A DNA stretch of 64,000 bases from Martinezella rhizogenes (GTDB lineage Bacteria; Pseudomonadota; Alphaproteobacteria; Rhizobiales; Rhizobiaceae), in assembly GCA_013322215.1 (NCBI GenBank), contig JAAMEZ010000050.1, positions 62,001-126,000 of the forward strand, read 5' to 3'. Below, piece by piece: positions 8,038-20,390 of the stretch (position 1 is its first letter; each line of letters opens with the position of its first letter). A program made the position numbers and the translations under genes. Below the pieces are notes generated by a model. It saw only the letters and a program-made list of their open reading frames with translations, did no database searches and was not told the DNA's origin.

Positions 8038-9303
8038 ATGGCTGAAATGAAGCTTCAGGAACTGAAAAATAAATCCCCGACCGATCTCCTGGCCTTTGCC
8101 GAATCGCTCGAGGTGGAAAACGCCAGCACGATGCGCAAACAGGAATTGATGTTTGCAATCCTCAAGGTGTTGGCGAGCCAGGACGTAGAAATCATCGGCG
8201 AGGGCGTCGTCGAGGTTCTGCAGGATGGCTTCGGTTTCTTGCGTTCCGCTAACGCAAACTATCTTCCCGGTCCGGACGATATCTATATCTCCCCCTCGCA
8301 GATCCGCCGCTTCTCGCTGAAGACCGGCGACACGGTCGAGGGACCGATCCGCGGACCGAAGGAAGGCGAACGTTATTTCGCGCTGCTCAAAGTCAACACC
8401 ATCAATTTCGACGATCCGGAAAAGATCCGTCACAAGGTTCATTTCGACAACCTGACGCCGCTCTATCCGAACGAGCGTTTCCGTATGGAACTCGACGTTC
8501 CCACCTCGAAGGACCTGTCGCCGCGTGTCATCGATCTTGTGGCGCCGCTCGGCAAGGGCCAGCGCGGCCTGATCGTGGCGCCGCCGCGTACCGGTAAAAC
8601 CGTTCTCCTTCAGAATATCGCCCATTCCATCACCGCCAATCATCCGGACTGCTATCTGATCGTTCTTTTGATCGACGAGCGTCCGGAAGAAGTGACCGAC
8701 ATGCAGCGCTCCGTGCGCGGTGAAGTCATCTCGTCGACCTTCGACGAGCCGGCGGTTCGCCACGTGCAGGTTGCCGAAATGGTCATCGAGAAGGCCAAGC
8801 GTCTTGTCGAGCATGGCCGTGATGTCGTCATCCTGCTCGATTCCATCACCCGCCTCGGCCGCGCCTACAACACCGTGGTTCCCTCTTCGGGCAAGGTTCT
8901 GACCGGCGGTGTCGACGCAAACGCCCTGCAACGCCCGAAGCGCTTCTTTGGCGCTGCGCGTAATATCGAAGAAGGCGGCTCGCTGACGATCATCGCGACG
9001 GCCCTGATCGACACGGGTAGCCGCATGGACGAAGTGATCTTTGAAGAATTCAAGGGTACCGGTAACTCGGAAATCGTGCTCGACCGCAAGGTTGCCGACA
9101 AGCGCATCTTCCCGGCAATGGATATCCTCAAGTCCGGCACGCGTAAGGAAGACCTGCTCGTGCCGCGCCAGGACTTGCAGAAGATCTTCGTTCTTCGCCG
9201 TATCCTCGCGCCGATGGGCACGACCGATGCGATCGAGTTCCTGATCGACAAGCTCAAGCAGACGAAGAACAACCCGGATTTCTTCGAGTCGATGAACACG
9301 TAG
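8038..9303 (+). CDS. rho: Transcription termination factor Rho
   Basis: A 421-residue hexameric RNA helicase that ends transcription. It has the N-terminal RNA-binding part with the cold-shock-like segment DGFGFLRS (63-70), a Walker A loop APPRTGKT at 181-188, the Walker B region VILLDSITRLGRAYN, and the typical C-terminus. The length is the standard one. It stands alone, 197 bases after hemJ, with a hairpin terminator downstream. The 495-codon open frame on the opposite strand is a shadow of this gene. Confidence 0.97.
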   Translation: MAEMKLQELKNKSPTDLLAFAESLEVENASTMRKQELMFAILKVLASQDVEIIGEGVVEVLQDGFGFLRSANANYLPGPDDIYISPSQIRRFSLKTGDTVEGPIRGPKEGERYFALLKVNTINFDDPEKIRHKVHFDNLTPLYPNERFRMELDVPTSKDLSPRVIDLVAPLGKGQRGLIVAPPRTGKTVLLQNIAHSITANHPDCYLIVLLIDERPEEVTDMQRSVRGEVISSTFDEPAVRHVQVAEMVIEKAKRLVEHGRDVVILLDSITRLGRAYNTVVPSSGKVLTGGVDANALQRPKRFFGAARNIEEGGSLTIIATALIDTGSRMDEVIFEEFKGTGNSEIVLDRKVADKRIFPAMDILKSGTRKEDLLVPRQDLQKIFVLRRILAPMGTTDAIEFLIDKLKQTKNNPDFFESMNT

Positions 9304-9357
9304 TCCTTGGCGGGATTCGTCAAATCGCCGCTTTGACGGCGCTTCTATGCTGTTATG

Positions 9358-9390
9358 ATCGGGCTGCGCCTTGCGGCCCGATTTTGTTTT
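9358..9390 (+). terminator. Hairpin terminator after rho
   Basis: ATCGGGC (9358-9364) pairs with GCCCGAT (9376-9382), with further GC pairs inside, and is followed by a T-rich tract TTTGTTTT. Confidence 0.7.
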
Positions 9391-9451
9391 GTAGGATCGG
9401 AAGTCGACATCAGAGGTCGTTCGGCAATCGATTCGGATGCGGATCAATCCA

Positions 9452-10771
9452 ATGTTGACCATGAACGAGACGATCTATGCTTTGTCCAGCGGCGGTCTGC
9501 CGGCTGGCGTTGCTGTCATCCGTATCAGCGGGAATCTAGCCCTCCCTATTGCCGAATCCCTTGCTGGCGCGTTGCCGCATCCTCGACAAGCCGCGCTTAA
9601 AACGATTCGGACTCGTAACGATGTAATTATCGACCGCGGCCTGGTGTTGATTTTTCCCGGTCCGGCCTCTTTTACGGGCGAAGATTGCGTAGAGATCCAT
9701 GTTCACGGCGGTAAAGCCGTGGTGAATGCGCTTCTGGCAGAGCTGTCGACCTTTGAGCACTGCCGTCTAGCGGAGCATGGTGAGTTTTCGCGGCGCGCGC
9801 TTGAGAATGGAAAGATGGATTTGGTTGAGGTGGAAGGCCTTGCCGATCTCATCAGCGCTGAAACGGAGATGCAGCGGCGGCTCGCATTGGAGCACGCAGC
9901 TGGCGGGTTATCGGGCCTCTATAACGGTTGGGCCGACAGGCTGACGCGGGCACGCGCCCTGATCGAAGCGGAACTGGATTTCGCTGATGAGGACGATGTG
10001 CCTGGTTCCGTCTCGGATATGGTATGGGCCGAAATGAAGCGGCTGCGCCTTGACATTTCCGATCATCTCGCAGGCGCTGATCTCGGCGAGATCATCCGCG
10101 ATGGCTTGAAGGTCGTGATTGCAGGCGCGCCCAATGCGGGCAAATCGAGCCTTATGAATGCGTTGGCAAAGCGCGAAGTGGCAATCGTTACCGATATTGC
10201 CGGCACGACGCGCGATGTTCTGCATGTCGATCTCAATATTGAAGGATATGCCGTCAAGCTCTACGATACGGCCGGATTGCGGGAAACTGATGAGATCGTC
10301 GAGCGTGAGGGCATTCGCCGCGCGCTGCGAACGGTTGCCGATGCGGATCTTGTTCTGTCTCTTGCTGAGATCGGCGGTGAAGCACAGCGGGATTTTCCGG
10401 GCTTTGCCGGAAAAGTCCTGACTGTCGGTACGAAAGCTGATATTCACTCCGGGCAGACCAATGGGTATGATTTGCTGATCTCCTCGACCACCGGTTCAGG
10501 TTTGGCTGAATTGCATGAGCTTCTTCGACAGGATCTGCAAGCGCGTTCCGGGATGCTGTCATTGGCTTTACCGAGCCGGCTGCGTCATCGCACATTGCTC
10601 GCCGAAAGCCTGCGAGCGGTTGAGGCGGCAATTGTCTCGGAGAATAGCGGTCTCGATATCAGAGCGGAATATTTAAGGCAGGCGGCAACCAGCCTTGGAC
10701 GCATTACCGGGCGGGTCGACGTGGAAGATCTGCTGGGTGTGATCTTCTCTGAATTCTGCATAGGAAAATGA
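9452..10771 (+). CDS. mnmE: tRNA uridine-5-carboxymethylaminomethyl GTPase MnmE
   Basis: A 439-residue GTPase that works with MnmG to modify the wobble uridine of certain tRNAs. The N-terminal folate-binding domain starts TIYALSSGGLPAGVAVIR; the G domain has GAPNAGKSS, DIAGTTRD and DTAGLRETDEI; the C-terminus ends in the catalytic CIGK. The ATG at 9452 or 9461 suits the family better than the one at 9437. Its stop codon is part of parS site 2. mnmG follows about 100 bases later, and these partners are probably co-expressed. Confidence 0.95.
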   Translation: MLTMNETIYALSSGGLPAGVAVIRISGNLALPIAESLAGALPHPRQAALKTIRTRNDVIIDRGLVLIFPGPASFTGEDCVEIHVHGGKAVVNALLAELSTFEHCRLAEHGEFSRRALENGKMDLVEVEGLADLISAETEMQRRLALEHAAGGLSGLYNGWADRLTRARALIEAELDFADEDDVPGSVSDMVWAEMKRLRLDISDHLAGADLGEIIRDGLKVVIAGAPNAGKSSLMNALAKREVAIVTDIAGTTRDVLHVDLNIEGYAVKLYDTAGLRETDEIVEREGIRRALRTVADADLVLSLAEIGGEAQRDFPGFAGKVLTVGTKADIHSGQTNGYDLLISSTTGSGLAELHELLRQDLQARSGMLSLALPSRLRHRTLLAESLRAVEAAIVSENSGLDIRAEYLRQAATSLGRITGRVDVEDLLGVIFSEFCIGK

Positions 10772-10784
10772 TTCACGTGAAACA
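10769..10784. promoter_or_regulatory. parS: parS-like ParB binding site 2
   Basis: TGATTCACGTGAAACA matches the 16-bp consensus at 15 positions. Its first three bases are the mnmE stop codon. Confidence 0.88.
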
Positions 10785-10807
10785 GAGCGCCGTATGCTCC
10801 TGACTGA

Positions 10808-10823
10808 CGTTTCACGTGAAACC
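10808..10823. promoter_or_regulatory. parS: parS-like ParB binding site 3
   Basis: CGTTTCACGTGAAACC contains the full 14-bp core GTTTCACGTGAAAC. It lies 39 bases from site 2 (start to start) in the mnmE-mnmG gap, so ParB could bind the two as a pair. Confidence 0.9.
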
Positions 10824-10872
10824 TTCTTGACTCCTAAAATAGGTGTGCCAAACAAGCGGCGCGACCGAGGGC

Positions 10873-12759
10873 ATGATGATGTTCGATACAGTGTACGATG
10901 TGATTGTTGTGGGTGGCGGGCATGCAGGCAGCGAAGCCGCCGCCGCCGCCGCGCGCCTGGGTGCGCGTACAGCGCTGGTAACTCATAAGCGTGACACGAT
11001 CGGCGTCATGTCCTGCAATCCCGCTATTGGCGGCCTTGGTAAAGGTCATCTGGTTCGAGAAATTGACGCTCTTGACGGCTTGATGGGCCGGGTTGCGGAT
11101 GCGGCTGGCATTCAGTTTCGCATGCTCAATCGCAAGAAGGGTCCCGCCGTGCGCGGTCCGCGTACGCAGGCAGACCGCAAGCTTTATCGCTTGGCGATGC
11201 AGGCAGAGATCGGCGCGATCGACAATCTTGAGATTATCGAAGGTGACGCGTTCGATCTGGCCTTCGAGTATGGCAAGGTGTCCGCTGTGATCTTGAAAGA
11301 CGGGCGCGCGCTTCGCTGCGGCGCGGTCGTTCTTACCACGGGCACTTTTCTTCGTGGTCTTATTCATATTGGCGACAAGAAGATACCGGCTGGTCGCGTT
11401 GGCGAGGAGCCCTCCCTTGGGCTTTCTGCCACATTGCTGCGACATGGCCTTGCTTTGGGGCGGTTGAAGACCGGAACCCCTGCCCGTCTCGACGGCACGA
11501 CCATCGACTGGGATTCCGTTGGACGTCAGGGTGCGGACGAAGATCCGACCCCCTTCTCTTTCATGACCGATTCCATCGTGAATCCACAGATTGAATGCGG
11601 CGTAACCCGAACGACGCCCGAGACCCATAGGATCATTGCCGAAAACCTGAAACGTTCGGCGATGTATTCCGGCCAGATCGAAGGCGTGGGACCGCGTTAT
11701 TGCCCATCGATCGAAGACAAGATCGTCAAATTCGGCGAACGTGACGGGCATCAGATCTTTCTTGAGCCGGAGGGTCTGGATGACAATACTGTCTATCCAA
11801 ACGGCATATCGACCTCGTTGCCCGAGGATGTCCAGAACGAATTCATCAAGACCATTCCGGGTCTGGAACGAGTCCGTATTCTCCAACATGCCTATGCCAT
11901 TGAATATGACCATGTCGATCCGCGCGAATTGAAATTGTCCCTTGAAGTGGAAAAGATTCCCGGACTTTTCCTGGCTGGCCAGATCAATGGCACAACTGGG
12001 TATGAGGAGGCCGGCGCCCAAGGTCTCGTTGCGGGGCTGAATGCCGCGCGTCTAGCCGGTGGCGGTAAAGCTATCGAGTTTAGCCGAACGGAATCCTATA
12101 TCGGTGTCATGATCGACGATTTGACGTCGCGCGGCGTGGCTGAGCCTTATCGTATGTTTACCTCCCGCGCGGAATATCGCTTGTCGCTTCGCGCTGACAA
12201 TGCGGATGTTCGCCTTACGCCGATCGGGCTTACACTGGGCTGTGTCGGTTTCAGCCGTGCAGCGCGTTTCGGCCAATATATGAAGAAGCTTGAACAGACG
12301 CGCGATCAACTGAGAAGCTTGACCGTGACGCCGAATGAAGCTGAGAAAGCCGGCATGCATCTCAATAAGGATGGTCAGCGGCGTTCTGCCTATGAGCTTC
12401 TTTCCCATCCTGGTCAGTCCGTGGAGAACCTTTCGCGGCTCTGGCCGGAATTGGGGGCCATCGAGCGCAATGTGGCCGAGGCGATCGAGATCGAGGCGGC
12501 CTATGCCGTTTATATGGATCGCCAGACAGCCGATATTGTTCAGGCCCGCAGAGAAGAAGAACGTGTTATTCCGGCGGAGTTTGATTTCTCCGTTCTTTCG
12601 GGATTGTCGAATGAGCTGAAGCAGAAGCTGGGGGTAGCTCGACCCAAGAATATCGCTCAGGCCTCGCGCATTGACGGCATGACGCCGGCGGCTATCTCTT
12701 TGCTATTGGCTTACTTGAGGAAAATGAGCGCGCCTGAAGAGCAGAAGCTCGTTTCCTGA
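10873..12759 (+). CDS. mnmG: tRNA uridine-5-carboxymethylaminomethyl enzyme MnmG
   Basis: A 628-residue FAD enzyme, partner of MnmE (formerly GidA). The dinucleotide fold VIVVGGGHAGSEAA lies at the N-terminus; the family motif CNPAIGGLGKGHLVREIDALDG is intact, as is GAQGLVAGLNAA. The start is within ATGATGATG at 10873-10881, behind GAGGGC, and any of the three could serve; a longer frame to 10843 crosses toward parS site 3 and is unlikely. It is followed 29 bases later by rsmG. Confidence 0.95.
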   Translation: MMMFDTVYDVIVVGGGHAGSEAAAAAARLGARTALVTHKRDTIGVMSCNPAIGGLGKGHLVREIDALDGLMGRVADAAGIQFRMLNRKKGPAVRGPRTQADRKLYRLAMQAEIGAIDNLEIIEGDAFDLAFEYGKVSAVILKDGRALRCGAVVLTTGTFLRGLIHIGDKKIPAGRVGEEPSLGLSATLLRHGLALGRLKTGTPARLDGTTIDWDSVGRQGADEDPTPFSFMTDSIVNPQIECGVTRTTPETHRIIAENLKRSAMYSGQIEGVGPRYCPSIEDKIVKFGERDGHQIFLEPEGLDDNTVYPNGISTSLPEDVQNEFIKTIPGLERVRILQHAYAIEYDHVDPRELKLSLEVEKIPGLFLAGQINGTTGYEEAGAQGLVAGLNAARLAGGGKAIEFSRTESYIGVMIDDLTSRGVAEPYRMFTSRAEYRLSLRADNADVRLTPIGLTLGCVGFSRAARFGQYMKKLEQTRDQLRSLTVTPNEAEKAGMHLNKDGQRRSAYELLSHPGQSVENLSRLWPELGAIERNVAEAIEIEAAYAVYMDRQTADIVQARREEERVIPAEFDFSVLSGLSNELKQKLGVARPKNIAQASRIDGMTPAAISLLLAYLRKMSAPEEQKLVS

Positions 12760-12788
12760 TACGACTACAAGGTTAGAGAGTCCATAGT

Positions 12789-13406
12789 ATGGAATTGAAC
12801 GGTGTACGTGTTTCACGTGAAACACAGGAGCGGCTGCAGCATTTTGCGCAGCTTTTCCAGAAATGGGCGAAGACCATCAATCTTGTCGCGCCATCTACGA
12901 TCGACGATCTCTGGCGTCGTCACATCGCGGATAGCGCGCAAATTTTCCAGCTCCATCCGGCATCGGATCATTGGGTCGACTTGGGAAGCGGCGGCGGATT
13001 TCCAGGTGTGATAACGGCGATTCTATTGGCAGAAAAAGGCGCCGGACATGTCGATCTGGTCGAAAGCAATCAGAAAAAGGCTGCTTTTTTACGTGTCTGT
13101 CTGCGGGAATGCGGCGCTCGGGGTGCTGTTCATGCCATTCGCATCGAAGAGGCGCCGGTCGCGATCCAAACCTGCGATGTTATTTCGGCCCGGGCGCTGG
13201 CTGAGCTTGAGCTGCTGCTGGATTACGCAGCTCCTTGGCTTGAGCGCAATGAAAATCTGCGCCTGTTTCTGCATAAAGGCCGGGATTATGAACGCGAGCT
13301 GCAGAAAGCCCGTGGTCGTTGGGAATTCGATCTGGTAAAACATCAGAGTGTCGTTGAGCGAGATTCCGTCATTCTGGAGCTAAGTGGTCTTCGACGCCTG
13401 ATTTAA
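12789..13406 (+). CDS. rsmG: 16S rRNA (guanine-527-N7)-methyltransferase RsmG
   Basis: A 205-residue SAM-dependent methyltransferase (formerly GidB) of the small ribosomal subunit. The SAM-binding loop is VDLGSGGGFPGVI, and NLVAPSTIDDLWRRHIADS is the family N-terminal motif. Codons 8-12 (VSRET) are encoded by a perfect parS site. It sits between mnmG and parA, as in most alphaproteobacteria and many other bacteria. Confidence 0.95.
   Translation: MELNGVRVSRETQERLQHFAQLFQKWAKTINLVAPSTIDDLWRRHIADSAQIFQLHPASDHWVDLGSGGGFPGVITAILLAEKGAGHVDLVESNQKKAAFLRVCLRECGARGAVHAIRIEEAPVAIQTCDVISARALAELELLLDYAAPWLERNENLRLFLHKGRDYERELQKARGRWEFDLVKHQSVVERDSVILELSGLRRLI
12809..12824. promoter_or_regulatory. parS: parS site 4, perfect palindrome inside rsmG
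   Basis: TGTTTCACGTGAAACA equals the 16-bp consensus exactly. It lies within the first codons of rsmG, about 0.6 kb before parA. Confidence 0.95.
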
Positions 13407-13427
13407 CCATAATTGGATGTGCGGCAG

Positions 13428-14225
13428 ATGATCGGCGAGCGAAACCGGATTATTACCATCGCAAATCAAAAGGGCGGCGTCGGCAAGACAACGACCGCGA
13501 TCAACCTGGCAACGGCCCTTGCCGCCATCGGAGAGCGCGTCCTGATCGTCGATCTCGATCCCCAGGGCAATGCGAGCACGGGTTTAGGCATCGAGCGGCG
13601 TGACCGCAAGCTGTCTTCCTACGATCTGTTGGTGGGCAGCCACGGGATCATGGATACGGTGCAGGAAACGGCCGTTCCCAATCTCTTCATCGTGCCATCG
13701 ACGATGGATCTGCTCGGTGTTGAGATGGAAATCGCGCAACAATCGGACCGCGTCTTCAAACTGCGGCGTGCGCTGAACGCGTCGGACGCCCTCGCCTTTT
13801 CCTATATTCTGGTGGACTGCCCGCCGTCCTTTAACCTTCTGACGATGAATGCCATGGCGGCGGCCCATTCCGTTTTGGTACCGTTACAGTGCGAATTTTT
13901 CGCCCTGGAGGGTCTCAGTCAGCTGCTGGAGACGGTCGATCAGGTGCGGCGGACGGTCAATCCGTCCCTCGATATTCAAGGAATCGTCTTGACCATGTTC
14001 GATTCCCGCAACAATCTGGCACAGCAGGTTGTCACCGATGTTCGGACTCATCTTGGTGAGAAGGTCTACCATACGTTGATTCCGCGCAACGTTCGCGTGT
14101 CCGAGGCGCCGTCCTACGGCAAGCCCGCCATTCTTTACGATCTGAAGTGTGCAGGCAGCCAAGCCTATCTGCAGCTGGCTTCGGAAGTGATCCAAAGAGA
14201 GCGGCAGCGGAAAGCTGCCGCCTGA
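13428..14225 (+). CDS. parA: Chromosome partitioning ATPase ParA
   Basis: A 265-residue deviant-Walker ATPase that moves ParB-parS complexes to separate sister origins. The deviant Walker A KGGVGKT lies at residues 15-21, followed by DLDPQGNASTGLG and the Walker B region YILVDCPPSFNLL. There is no N-terminal HTH, so it is the chromosomal (Soj) type. The ATG at 13428 gives the family start; a TTG at 13413 is in frame but adds non-family residues. parB follows after 36 bases. Confidence 0.96.
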   Translation: MIGERNRIITIANQKGGVGKTTTAINLATALAAIGERVLIVDLDPQGNASTGLGIERRDRKLSSYDLLVGSHGIMDTVQETAVPNLFIVPSTMDLLGVEMEIAQQSDRVFKLRRALNASDALAFSYILVDCPPSFNLLTMNAMAAAHSVLVPLQCEFFALEGLSQLLETVDQVRRTVNPSLDIQGIVLTMFDSRNNLAQQVVTDVRTHLGEKVYHTLIPRNVRVSEAPSYGKPAILYDLKCAGSQAYLQLASEVIQRERQRKAAA

Positions 14226-14261
14226 TATGGCTTAGTATTTGTTTCAGAGTGAGTATCGGCG

Positions 14262-15146
14262 ATGAATGATGATCTTTCGAAGCGGCGTCTCGGGCGCGGA
14301 CTGGCGGCTCTCATCGGGGAGATGGATCAGCCGACTCCCGTGGATGCCGGCAGACCGGCCGTCAATCCGGATCGCTTGGTGCCGATCGAATTCATCAGCC
14401 GCAATCCCCGCAATCCGCGCCGCTATTTCGACGAGACCGAGCTGCATGATCTCGCCAGCTCCATTCGCCAGCACGGCATCGTTCAGCCGGTCGTCGTTCG
14501 CACGGTTTCCACCGATCGTTTTGAAATCATTGCCGGTGAAAGACGCTGGCGCGCTGCTCAGCTTGCCGGGCTGATCGAAATTCCTGTCATCGTCCGCGAC
14601 GTCGACGACAAGACGGCGCTGGAAATCGCCATTGTCGAAAACGTCCAGCGCGCTGACCTCAATCCGCTGGAAGAGGCGCTGGGTTACGAGCAGCTGATTG
14701 CCGAGCATGGCTATACGCAGAATGATCTCGGCGAAATCATTGGCAAGAGCCGTAGCCATGTCGCCAATTCCCTGCGGCTGCTGAAGCTTCCCGATCCGGT
14801 GCGCGATATGCTCGCTGCCGGTTCTCTGTCCGCCGGCCATGCCCGCGCGCTTGTTTCGACCTCCGATCCGACGGGACTGGCGCGGACCGTCGTCTCAAAA
14901 GGCATGTCGGTTCGCGATGCCGAGCGTCTCGCACAGAACGACATCAAAGCGCAGAACGACCCCCGTCCTGCCGGTGCGCGCAGGGATGAGAAGGATTCCG
15001 ATACGCTGGCGCTCGAGCGCACGCTGTCGGACACGCTCGGGCTCGATGTTGCCATCAATCACCGTGGCAATGGCGGCCAGGTGAAGATCAGCTACAAGAC
15101 GCTGGAACAGCTTGAGGAAATCTGCCGGCTTCTGGAGCGCCGCTAG
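14262..15146 (+). CDS. parB: Chromosome partitioning protein ParB
   Basis: A 294-residue CTP-dependent clamp that loads at parS. The first residues include LGRGLAALIGE, the peptide that contacts ParA. The CTPase motif is AGERRWRAAQLAGL, and the helix-turn-helix is LGEIIGKSRSHVANSLRLL. A C-terminal dimerisation domain ends QLEEICRLLERR. It is the second gene of the parAB operon, and six candidate binding sites lie in this window. Confidence 0.96.
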   Translation: MNDDLSKRRLGRGLAALIGEMDQPTPVDAGRPAVNPDRLVPIEFISRNPRNPRRYFDETELHDLASSIRQHGIVQPVVVRTVSTDRFEIIAGERRWRAAQLAGLIEIPVIVRDVDDKTALEIAIVENVQRADLNPLEEALGYEQLIAEHGYTQNDLGEIIGKSRSHVANSLRLLKLPDPVRDMLAAGSLSAGHARALVSTSDPTGLARTVVSKGMSVRDAERLAQNDIKAQNDPRPAGARRDEKDSDTLALERTLSDTLGLDVAINHRGNGGQVKISYKTLEQLEEICRLLERR

Positions 15147-15197
15147 AACGGCTCAGCTCTTCATGGGACGTCAAATCGTTCTGGCTGTTTGCTTCTC

Positions 15198-15247
15198 GCA
15201 ATTCCAGACGGAAAATCGCTGCGGACTTTCTCTGGAAGTACTATAGT
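15198..15247. repeat. Interspersed hairpin element, copy 1 (after parB)
   Basis: A segment GCAATTCCAGACGGAAAA ... CTTTCTCTGGAAGTACTATAG, related to sequences at 29071-29120 and 57091-57139 and more distantly at 47853-47900. The two ends are partly complementary. The 176-base gap between parB and holA holds nothing else I can name. Confidence 0.65.
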
Positions 15248-15322
15248 TCTGTAAAAACAATGAGATAGTCGGTACCGGCATCCGCTATGGTCCGCCTATC
15301 GAAGACCGCTTTCCGTGACACA

Positions 15323-16360
15323 TCAGCCCCTGCGTGCCGACTGCAATGTGGTCGCAAGCAGGGTTTGCGTGGCGATCGTGTCTTCGAGGCTCGCGCGCTG
15401 GCGTGTCTGGAGAATAGCGGATTGCAGCCTGTTCATTTCACGGGCGATAGCGGTAGCGGACCAGGTTTTGAGAGCCTGTTCTATGATCGGCTTGCGCCTG
15501 AAATGCAGATGGCGCCCGTGCGTTTGCATGACCTGTGCCGGGGCAACGCGCTTTTCATCCATTTCGGCCCGCATCGCATCGAGCATCTGGAATTGCCGCA
15601 GGCAACCCTGCAGCACGAGAAACATCGGTGTCTTGGAGGAGGCGATCTTCTGCATGGCATGCAGAAAGGCCTCGGAGTCTCCCTTCAAGATGGCGTCGAC
15701 GGCATCGTCTGTGGAAATCGCACTGGCATCGCCGATGATCTCCATGACGTGGTTTTCTTCGATCGTGCCCTGTCCGCGGCAGTAAAGCGCCAGCTTGCGT
15801 ACTTCATTGCGTGAGGCGATTCGGTCGCCACCCAGAAGCTCGAGCAATGCCTGACGGGCTGCAGGTGCGATGCGCAACCCCTCATTTGCCAGTTCCGTAT
15901 CGATCAGAGCATTCAGTGCTCTGGCATCGTCGGCATAGCAGGGAATGGTCGCGATGGAGCGTACCGGTTCCGCCACCTTGCGCAGACCTGAGCCCTTTTT
16001 CAGATCGCCGGCTTCGATGATGACGAAACTCGCCTCCGGCGGGCTTTCAGCAATGATCTGCAGTGAATCGACCAATGCTTTTTCATTGGCGGCGCCGCGA
16101 ATCCAGACGAGCTTTTCGCCGCCGAACAGACCGATGGCGTTAACTTCGTCCAGCAGGCGTCCTGCATCATTCTGCAGGTCGCTGACGTCAAGCTTGATGA
16201 GCGAGAAGGCATCGTTGAGATCGACGCCGGTTTTGGCGGCGATCTGAGCGGCACGTTCGGAAACGAGGCCGCGATCCGGGCCATAGATTACGAAGACCCG
16301 ATAATTGCGCGCGGCATTTTGCAGGAATCCATCAAATTCGTAAGACTTGATTTCCGCCAT
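15323..16360 (-). CDS. holA: DNA polymerase III delta subunit
   Basis: A 345-residue clamp-loader subunit that opens the beta sliding clamp. The start MAEIKSYEFDGFLQN and the RVFVIYGPDRGLVSERAAQI segment are typical of alphaproteobacterial HolA, as is LLGGDRIASRNEVRKLALY in the middle. A longer frame to 16435 would run into lptE; the ATG at 16360 is chosen. It is the last gene of leuS-lptE-holA, 13 bases after lptE, the same order as in E. coli. Confidence 0.93.
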   Translation of the reverse strand: MAEIKSYEFDGFLQNAARNYRVFVIYGPDRGLVSERAAQIAAKTGVDLNDAFSLIKLDVSDLQNDAGRLLDEVNAIGLFGGEKLVWIRGAANEKALVDSLQIIAESPPEASFVIIEAGDLKKGSGLRKVAEPVRSIATIPCYADDARALNALIDTELANEGLRIAPAARQALLELLGGDRIASRNEVRKLALYCRGQGTIEENHVMEIIGDASAISTDDAVDAILKGDSEAFLHAMQKIASSKTPMFLVLQGCLRQFQMLDAMRAEMDEKRVAPAQVMQTHGRHLHFRRKPIIEQALKTWSATAIAREMNRLQSAILQTRQRASLEDTIATQTLLATTLQSARRG

Positions 16361-16373
16361 GCCGCGCCCTTTA

Positions 16374-16884
16374 TCAGCGGCTGAGGGCTGCAGCGATGTC
16401 GGCGGCGACCATCTCGGCAACTTCGCGGGCGGCACGGTCTTCCGAATCGCGGATGGCGCGCTGCTTGGCGAATTCCTGGGTCGGGAAGTCGACGAGAGAC
16501 GTCACTGCGCGGCTACCCGATTTGATGACCTTGCCGGTGCTAATCTCCCTCAATGTGAAGGAGGCTGTTACAGTCGTGCGGCCTGCGCCCGACGTGCTCG
16601 AAGACGGAAGATAGAGCACGCCGCCAGTGCCGGAGCTGACGCTCAGTTCGATATTGTATTTCGGCGTCTTGGTCTCGCCTGCGCCGCGGCCGGCGATGAA
16701 GATCAGCTGGTTGCGCACCTGAAGGCCGACGCGCGAGTTGACGTCGGAGAAGGAGACTTCCGACAGCTTCTGCGTGACACCGGTGCTGACGGCATAGAGT
16801 GGCCGAACCTGGCAGGCCGACAGAAGGCCGGCAACAGCCACAAGCGACGCAACGCCGGCAATGCGGGCGAACTTGAAAAGAGTA

Positions 16885-16895
<11 letters not shown>
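16374..16895 (-). CDS. lptE: LPS-assembly lipoprotein LptE
   Basis: A 173-residue outer-membrane lipoprotein that plugs the LptD barrel during lipopolysaccharide export. A lipoprotein signal ends LLSAC with Cys28 as the lipid site, followed by QVRPLY, the start typical of LptE. The rest shows alternating beta-strand character. It overlaps leuS by 11 bases and precedes holA by 13 bases. Sequence identity in this family is low, so the call leans on the lipobox, length and the conserved leuS-lptE-holA order. Confidence 0.88.
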
Positions 16896-19515
<2,620 letters not shown>

Positions 19516-19714
19516 CTGATCTTGTATTCCGAAAATCATGGGGAGTAAGGCGTGACCTTCACCACGAAACCACCCAAGCGTCAAGTTTAGCGGGTGCAGC
19601 AAGTGCCTTATCTTGCAAAGCAAAGCCGGATTCGGGCGCATTCGCCCTTGGCAATGCCTGCAAGCCGCATTACTGCAAAGTTTGAGAAGCAAGCGAAAAT
19701 ATCGAGGCGAAAAG

Positions 19715-20374
19715 ATGGAACTTCAAGAGCGCCTGAACGAAGTTCGTTCCCACATAGCGGCAGCCGAGCGTCAAGCCGGCCGGGCGGCCGGCTCCGTGCG
19801 GCTCGTCGCCGTTTCCAAGACCTTCGATGCTGATCAGATTCGCCCGGCGATTTCGGCCGGACAGCGGGTGTTCGGCGAAAACCGTGTGCAGGAAAGCCAG
19901 GGCAAGTGGCCGGAGCTGAAGGCGGAGACGCCCGGGATCGAGCTGCATCTGATCGGGCCGCTGCAATCGAACAAGGTGGCCGATGCCGTGGCGCTGTTCG
20001 ACGTGATCGAAACGATCGATCGGGAAAAGATTGCGCGGGCCATCGCCGATGAAATGAAGCGGCAAGGCAAGGCCATCAGGCTCTATGTCCAGGTCAATAC
20101 CGGCCTGGAGCCGCAAAAGGCTGGTATCGCGCCTGACGATACGGTTGCTTTCGTCGAGATGTGCCGGAAGGAGCTCAGGCTTTCGATCGAGGGTTTGATG
20201 TGCATTCCGCCGGCGGAGGAAAATCCCGGGCCGCATTTTGGCCTGCTTGCAAAACTTGCCAAGCAGGCCGGCGTAGAGAAGCTCTCCATGGGCATGTCGA
20301 GCGATTATGAAACCGCTGTCGCCTTTGGCGCGACCAGCGTTCGCGTCGGCTCGGCGATTTTCGGGGCGCGGTAA
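19715..20374 (+). CDS. YggS-family pyridoxal phosphate homeostasis protein
   Basis: A 219-residue PLP-binding single-domain barrel. The PLP lysine lies in VRLVAVSKTF, followed by the family motif FGENRVQESQGKW and, near the C-terminus, LSMGMSSDYETAVAFGATSVRVG. The family controls free PLP levels and has no known catalysis. The ATG at 19715 follows GAGGCGAAAAG; an upstream frame to 19613 lacks family similarity. It is divergent from leuS and ends at a strong shared terminator. Confidence 0.93.
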   Translation: MELQERLNEVRSHIAAAERQAGRAAGSVRLVAVSKTFDADQIRPAISAGQRVFGENRVQESQGKWPELKAETPGIELHLIGPLQSNKVADAVALFDVIETIDREKIARAIADEMKRQGKAIRLYVQVNTGLEPQKAGIAPDDTVAFVEMCRKELRLSIEGLMCIPPAEENPGPHFGLLAKLAKQAGVEKLSMGMSSDYETAVAFGATSVRVGSAIFGAR

Positions 20375-20390
20375 ATCCAATCGAAAACAA

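Noticed and set aside
7975..9462. A 495-codon open frame on the minus strand
   Set aside because: It lies fully against rho, which has all family motifs. The frame follows the codon pattern of rho on the opposite strand and has no recognisable domain.
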